DNA of 28,415 bases from DTU078 sp033808535 (GTDB lineage: Bacteria > Bacillota > Clostridia > Oscillospirales > CAG-272): contig JAPXNL010000011.1 in the NCBI GenBank assembly GCA_033808535.1, positions 1 through 28,415 on the forward strand. Direction: 5' to 3'. Each line of letters begins with the position of its first letter. Position 1 is the stretch's first letter. Positions 24,641 through 28,415 of this stretch are shown here, one piece after another. The notes below the pieces were generated by a model. That model worked only from the letters and a program-made list of their open reading frames with translations, ran no database searches and had not been told where the DNA came from. The position numbers were made by a program, and so were the translations under genes.

Positions 24641-25550
24641 ATAATATATTTTCAAATTTAAGCGTTTTTATCATGCGGTCAAAACCGATTATTGTGTTGT
24701 CAAAAATCGCTTTAACTTCGGGCAGATAGCTTTCCGGGTCGGTCAGCGCGGGGCTGAAATGGGTCAGCCACAGCTCCCCGACTTGACCCGCCCGGGCAAG
24801 TCTTGCGGCATCTGAAAATACCATGTGAAAATAGCGGACGGCTTTCTCCTTGAACTCGTCGCTGCCGTACATACCTTCGCAGATAAACAGATCGGAGCCT
24901 TCGATGAACGCCGGTATTGAGTTTATAGGTTTTGTGTCTGTAATATAACTAACCTTTATTGCCTTGCGGGGAGGTCCGAGCACCATATCCGGGGTGTAAA
25001 TCCCGACAGCTTCACCGTTTTGCAGCTGTTTCCAATACTTCTTTGGGATACATTGTGCTGTTGCACGCAGGGGATCGAATTTGCCCCGGCGCGGGATATA
25101 TATGCTGTAACCGATACAAGTCAATGCGTGTGAAAGCCGGAGCGCCGAAATTTGAAATTCGCCAAGCTGAAATTGAACCGGTGAATTGTCGCTCAAGTGA
25201 AGCTCCATAAACCGGACAGGATACAGCAATTCAGGTGCTATGACCTGCAGGCTTTTCACAACTCTTTCTATGCCATCCGGACCGATGATTGTAAGCGGTT
25301 CGGTCCGGCCATAGTTGCTGAGTGAGAGCAGCATTCCGGGAAGTCCTGCGATATGGTCGGCATGAAAGTGGGTTATTAAGATGTAATCGAGATTGACAAA
25401 ACCCCAGCCAAGCTCGCGCATGGTCATCTGTGTGCCCTCGCCGCAGTCAACAAGCAGCATGCGTCCGTTGCATCTCACGAGCAGAGCCGTCAGATAACGG
25501 TTATGCAGCGGCATCATCCCGCCGCATCCCAAAAGCGATATATCAAGCAT
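24639..25550 (-). CDS. rnz: Ribonuclease Z (tRNA 3'-end processing endonuclease)
   Basis: The 303-residue metallo-beta-lactamase-fold protein has the motif HFHADH (His61, His63, Asp65, His66), plus His141, Asp205 (ITDTKP) and His264 (LTHFSP), which complete the two-zinc site. The N-terminal LLGCGG...R-Y and VDCGEGTQ are typical of tRNase Z, and the length is normal for the short form. The substrate is the 3' trailer of precursor tRNAs lacking encoded CCA. The insert at about 150-195 corresponds to the flexible arm region. It is a cytoplasmic housekeeping enzyme transcribed alone on the minus strand. Confidence 0.9.
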   Translation of the reverse strand: MLDISLLGCGGMMPLHNRYLTALLVRCNGRMLLVDCGEGTQMTMRELGWGFVNLDYILITHFHADHIAGLPGMLLSLSNYGRTEPLTIIGPDGIERVVKSLQVIAPELLYPVRFMELHLSDNSPVQFQLGEFQISALRLSHALTCIGYSIYIPRRGKFDPLRATAQCIPKKYWKQLQNGEAVGIYTPDMVLGPPRKAIKVSYITDTKPINSIPAFIEGSDLFICEGMYGSDEFKEKAVRYFHMVFSDAARLARAGQVGELWLTHFSPALTDPESYLPEVKAIFDNTIIGFDRMIKTLKFENIL

Positions 25551-25733
25551 TGTTTTCTCCGTTCAGCTTAGCGTTTTTTTGAAAATTTAAATAGTGAGTA
25601 CAGCAAGGATTGACAACTCATCCGGCAAATTTGGGGTTGTATAACGCAGGAGTGAAATCATATAATAAGATTGTCCCGAATATTAAGACTTTACCTGACG
25701 CAAAAAATGGCAATTTTATTATAAAGGGTTTTT

Positions 25734-25949
25734 ATGAAAAATAAAAGATATACAGAAAAAAGGAAACAAGGACAAACAAATACAAGAAATAATTATACCC
25801 GTGATAATCACGGTATGATCCCGAGAGCCAAAAATCTTATAACCATAGAAGGCGTTGACAACGATTCCGAATTTGACAATAATCCTGAGTTCTCAGTTGC
25901 GGAGATAATTGATTTTGGCGACGCGTCTGATTCCGGACCGCAGTCGTAA
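25734..25949 (+). CDS. Small hypothetical protein
   Basis: This 71-residue ORF starts behind AAAGGG at five bases' spacing. The N-terminal half is very basic (KNKRYTEKRKQ, TRNNYTRDN) and the C-terminal half is acidic (DNDSEF, EIIDFGDASDSG), with no hydrophobic segment and no family I recognise. The stem-loop at 26061-26082 lies downstream. The charge split suggests a nucleic-acid- or protein-binding peptide, but it could be non-coding. Confidence 0.4.
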   Translation: MKNKRYTEKRKQGQTNTRNNYTRDNHGMIPRAKNLITIEGVDNDSEFDNNPEFSVAEIIDFGDASDSGPQS

Positions 25950-26060
25950 TGAAAAATTCGTGCACGGGACATATAAACATGCCGGGTATTGACCGAGTGC
26001 AGTCTCCGGAACTTTGATAGAAAAGTGCAGCTTTTACACCTTTCAATTATAAGATATCGG

Positions 26061-26088
26061 CGCCCTCTGTATTCAGAGGGCGTTATTA
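26061..26088 (+). terminator. Intrinsic terminator before the DUF2200 gene
   Basis: A perfect 9-bp stem (CGCCCTCTG 26061-26069 with CAGAGGGCG 26074-26082, loop TATT) is followed by TTATTAT. Confidence 0.75.
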
Positions 26089-26098
26089 TATAGAAACC

Positions 26099-26127
26099 TT
26101 GACTTATATGTTGAAATATAATATTAT
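26099..26127 (+). promoter_or_regulatory. Promoter of the DUF2200 gene
   Basis: TTGACT (26099-26104) is followed after 17 bp by TATTAT (26122-26127), about 75 bp before the start codon. Confidence 0.6.
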
Positions 26128-26203
26128 TTATATCGTTATATAGGATTTGAGCACAATGAACATGGATTTTGTATATTAGCAAAATGAAAGGCAGTGAATC
26201 TAT

Positions 26204-26554
26204 ATGGCAAACGAACGCATATACAAAATGGCATTCGCGAAAGTTTACCCTATGCTTGTGCAAAAAGCAGAGCGCAAGGGGCGTTCAAAGGATGAAGTTG
26301 ATACAGTTATATACTGGCTGCTGGGTTACGATGAAGGCAGCCTGAAATCACAACTTGAAAACGAGGTTGATGTTAAGACATTTTTTACTGAGGCTCCGCA
26401 GATTAACCCTAACGCCCATAAAATCACCGGAGTGATTTGCGGCATTCGCGTTGAGGAGATTGAGGACCCGCTCATGCAGAAAATCAGATGGCTTGACAAA
26501 CTGGTCGACGAGCTGGCAAAGGGTAAACCGATGGAGAAAATCCTGAGAAGCTGA
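26204..26554 (+). CDS. DUF2200 family protein
   Basis: The 116-residue protein closely matches my memory of DUF2200: RIYKMAFAKVYPMLVQKAERKGRSKDEVD near the start, then INPNAHKITGVICGIRVEEIEDPLMQKIRWLDKLVDELAKGKPMEKIL to the end. The length is normal. The family is widespread, small and cytoplasmic, with no established function. The acetyltransferase start lies 23 bp after its stop, so the two are probably co-transcribed. Confidence 0.9.
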   Translation: MANERIYKMAFAKVYPMLVQKAERKGRSKDEVDTVIYWLLGYDEGSLKSQLENEVDVKTFFTEAPQINPNAHKITGVICGIRVEEIEDPLMQKIRWLDKLVDELAKGKPMEKILRS

Positions 26555-26577
26555 AATTTGTGTTTTGCGAGGGCGAT

Positions 26578-27162
26578 ATGGTTATCGACAATGTCAAAAA
26601 TTTAGATGAGCTTGAATTTGTTCTGCAGTTTGTATATACTATTTTTCCCGAGTTAGAGGACGGCGGGTATAAATACACCCGTGATTTCTGGGCTGAAATG
26701 CTTGGAAAGCTGCCCGAGCTGCTTTTGTACGCAAAAGACGGAGATAAAATCTGCGGTTCGGTCTTTGCGTGGGACGACAACGGCGGTATAACCGTCGCTC
26801 ATTGCAGCGTGGACAGTGCGTACAGGGGCAAAGGTGTGGGTAAAGCGCTTATGCTTGAGATTGAAAACCGCGCTAAAGCACTCGGATATCATGGCATAGC
26901 ACTTGGTTCCGTCGAAAGCGCGGAGGGATTTTATGAAAAGCTCGGCTACACGGGGTCATTGCTTATTCAATCGGAAGAATACAGTATAGACGAGCTGAAG
27001 TCACTAAACGATAAATACGAAGTTATATATACAAACGTCTATGACGGAACCGTAAATCAGGTTTGTCTGCGGCTGCCTCGACCGGACCGTGAATTCCAAC
27101 GGAAATATGAAGAAGCTTTCCCCGGATGCTCCACTCAAATGATTTTCGGAAAGCAATTCTGA
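26578..27162 (+). CDS. GNAT-family N-acetyltransferase
   Basis: I choose ATG 26578 behind GAGGG rather than the upstream GTG 26560, giving 194 residues. The acetyl-CoA pyrophosphate loop is YRGKGVGKALM (about 82-92), preceded by the strand ITVAHCSVDS and followed by GFYEKLGY, the usual C-terminal GNAT motif. Such enzymes transfer acetyl from acetyl-CoA to amines on small molecules or proteins; the acceptor is unknown. A further 60-70 residues after the core may shape the acceptor site. Possible drug inactivation is only one option. A terminator at 27244-27273 follows. Confidence 0.87.
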   Translation: MVIDNVKNLDELEFVLQFVYTIFPELEDGGYKYTRDFWAEMLGKLPELLLYAKDGDKICGSVFAWDDNGGITVAHCSVDSAYRGKGVGKALMLEIENRAKALGYHGIALGSVESAEGFYEKLGYTGSLLIQSEEYSIDELKSLNDKYEVIYTNVYDGTVNQVCLRLPRPDREFQRKYEEAFPGCSTQMIFGKQF

Positions 27163-27243
27163 TGTCGTGATTATACATACACCCGCATTCCTGCTTTTTA
27201 GGCGGTTTAGTTGCAGGTGGTAAATATAGTAGAATAAAAATAT

Positions 27244-27280
27244 AAGGCACTCTGCGAAATTGCAGGGTGCCTTTGCTTAT
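27244..27280 (+). terminator. Intrinsic terminator after the acetyltransferase
   Basis: A 12-bp stem with one G-T pair (AAGGCACTCTGC 27244-27255 with GCAGGGTGCCTT 27262-27273, loop GAAATT) is followed by a T-rich tail TGCTTATTTTG. Confidence 0.88.
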
Positions 27281-27385
27281 TTTGTTTGTACTCAAGCATA
27301 CCGGCCTGTTTTTCGGAAGCTGTTATCAACCAGCTTTACAATTGTGTTTTTTAAATACTATCAAACAAAAAATGTAATTTTTATA

Positions 27386-27414
27386 GTGACAATATTGATA
27401 AATTATGGTATAAT
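27386..27414 (+). promoter_or_regulatory. Promoter of the sugar aminotransferase gene
   Basis: GTGACA (27386-27391) is followed after 17 bp by a consensus TATAAT (27409-27414). Confidence 0.65.
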
Positions 27415-27566
27415 CGTAAACGTTATTCCAGCTATGCACATGTATGTTTTATATTTCCACGAATGCACTGAAAAACCGGATAGCCTGAATATTTTCGGTG
27501 AAAATTTCAATTTTGGTTTCCCAAACATTAGTCAGCGAACAAATAATATAAGGATATATAAGTATC

Positions 27567-28415
27567 ATGGTAAACGGCAGGATATGGCTATCATCTCCGA
27601 CAATGCACGGCGATGAAATGCAATACATACAACAAGCATTTGAAACTAACTGGGTTGCACCGCTCGGACCGAATGTGACAGAGTTTGAAAATGAAATGAC
27701 GAAATATATCGGAGTGAAACACGCGGCTGCACTTGTTTCAGGAACATCCGCAATCCACCTTGCGGTGAAGCATGCCGGGATAAAACCCGGTGATATTGTG
27801 TTTTGCTCTGATCTTACTTTCTCGGCTACGGTTAATCCTGTTTTATATGAAAACGGCGTACCGGTATTTATCGACTCGGAGTGGGAAACGTGGAACATGG
27901 ACCCGCATGCGCTTGAAATTGCTTTTGAGAAGTACCCCGGATGTAAGGCTGTAATATGTGTGAATTTGTACGGAACGCCGGCAAAGCTTGACGAAATACA
28001 GGAAATTTGCAAATTACACGGCGCGGTTTTGATCGAAGACGCGGCGGAAAGCCTTTCTGCCTTATATAAAAATCGGCAGACCGGATCATTCGGCAAATAC
28101 AACGCAATCAGTTTTAATGGCAACAAAATAATAACGACGTCCGGCGGAGGTATGCTGCTTTCCGACGACGAAGAAGCTATAAAAAAGGCGCGCTATTGGG
28201 CGACGCAAGCTCGCGACCCGGCTCCGTGGTATCAGCACAGTGAAGTCGGATACAATTATCGCATGAGCAATGTTGTTGCCGGAATCGGGCGCGGACAACT
28301 CAAACATATAGACGAACACCGCATGCTCAAAAAAGCCATATATAACAGATACAAAAAGGCGCTGACCGCGCTTCCGCTTTTTATGAACCCATATCTGCCG
28401 TGCTCGGTGCCGAAC
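27567..28415 (+). CDS. DegT/DnrJ/EryC1/StrS-family sugar aminotransferase (3' partial)
   Basis: The frame is open from ATG 27567 to the right edge (283 codons seen of about 380-400 usual). The N-terminus IWLSSPTMHGDEMQYIQQAFETNWVAPLG is characteristic of the EpsN/PglE-like branch. SGTSAIHLA (58-66) binds PLP phosphate, Asp158 in IEDAAES contacts the ring nitrogen, and Lys187 in NGNKIITTSGGG is the Schiff-base lysine. These enzymes transaminate nucleotide-linked 4-keto-6-deoxy sugars to make amino sugars for exopolysaccharide, S-layer glycan or capsule. AAGGA lies 12 bases before the ATG, rather distant. Its own promoter suggests it opens a glycan-biosynthesis operon that continues beyond the window. 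Confidence 0.9.
   Translation, partial: MVNGRIWLSSPTMHGDEMQYIQQAFETNWVAPLGPNVTEFENEMTKYIGVKHAAALVSGTSAIHLAVKHAGIKPGDIVFCSDLTFSATVNPVLYENGVPVFIDSEWETWNMDPHALEIAFEKYPGCKAVICVNLYGTPAKLDEIQEICKLHGAVLIEDAAESLSALYKNRQTGSFGKYNAISFNGNKIITTSGGGMLLSDDEEAIKKARYWATQARDPAPWYQHSEVGYNYRMSNVVAGIGRGQLKHIDEHRMLKKAIYNRYKKALTALPLFMNPYLPCSVPN

Larger units (their letters stand above)
27163..27566 (+). other. Intergenic region before the aminotransferase gene
   Basis: This 404-bp stretch contains a terminator (27244-27280), AT-rich DNA, a promoter (27386-27414) and a leader of roughly 145 nt. An open frame across 27260-27616 has no ribosome binding site and overlaps the aminotransferase start, so I do not call it a gene. 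I see no recognisable riboswitch. Confidence 0.6.

Noticed and set aside
27260..27616. 118-codon open frame ahead of the aminotransferase
   Set aside because: It starts inside a terminator stem, crosses the promoter and overlaps the aminotransferase start; no ribosome binding site and no recognisable sequence.

Overview
The window looks like a draft or metagenome-assembled contig from an anaerobic, low-to-mid GC Gram-positive bacterium of the Clostridia type. Supporting signs are strong purine-rich ribosome binding sites, AT-rich intergenic DNA with sigma-A-like promoters and intrinsic terminators, lipoprotein substrate-binding proteins, an S-layer-homology (SLH) protein, a glycyl radical enzyme (oxygen-sensitive chemistry) and a PAS/GGDEF/HD-GYP signalling protein. 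A run of ten N at 510-519 marks an assembly gap. I recognise no tRNA, rRNA, CRISPR array, insertion sequence or prophage gene.

Region 1 (1-10404) reads as a carbohydrate or polyol utilisation zone. It holds the end of a glycoside-hydrolase-2-like gene broken by the gap and a small P-loop kinase-like gene. On the minus strand lies a two-gene unit, a glycyl radical enzyme followed by a zinc-dependent alcohol dehydrogenase. A LacI-family regulator is divergent from that unit. Downstream of it are a substrate-binding lipoprotein and a putative beta-sandwich plus barrel glycosidase, closed by a strong terminator. A second, paralogous substrate-binding lipoprotein at 19853-21322 is followed by a Gfo/Idh/MocA-type protein. 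Neither binding protein has permease genes next to it, so the membrane subunits must be elsewhere or shared.

Region 2 (10405-19709) is signalling and envelope. It contains a four-PAS/GGDEF/HD-GYP protein with a GSDEF variant, a small IseA-like lipoprotein, and a TetR regulator with a clear palindromic operator heading a three-gene ABC exporter operon. After these comes a decayed SLH-domain surface protein gene with a stop at codon 4, an apparently shortened signal peptide and two frameshifts.

Region 3 (19710-28415) holds the second binding protein/oxidoreductase pair and an unusually structured intergenic element at 22643-22700. Next are a small membrane protein and a MarR regulator with a consensus promoter and two palindromes, overlapping a DUF6544-like membrane-anchored protein. 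The region continues with ribonuclease Z (minus strand), a tiny ORF, a DUF2200 protein, a GNAT acetyltransferase, and the start of a DegT/DnrJ/EryC1/StrS sugar aminotransferase that runs off the right edge and may open a glycan-biosynthesis cluster.

The best candidates for undescribed biology are the glycyl radical enzyme/dehydrogenase pair with no visible activase, the Gfo/Idh protein whose catalytic-lysine motif is replaced (GH109-like), and the unassigned barrel glycosidase paired with an orphan binding protein. All assignments come from reading the sequence; no database search was run.
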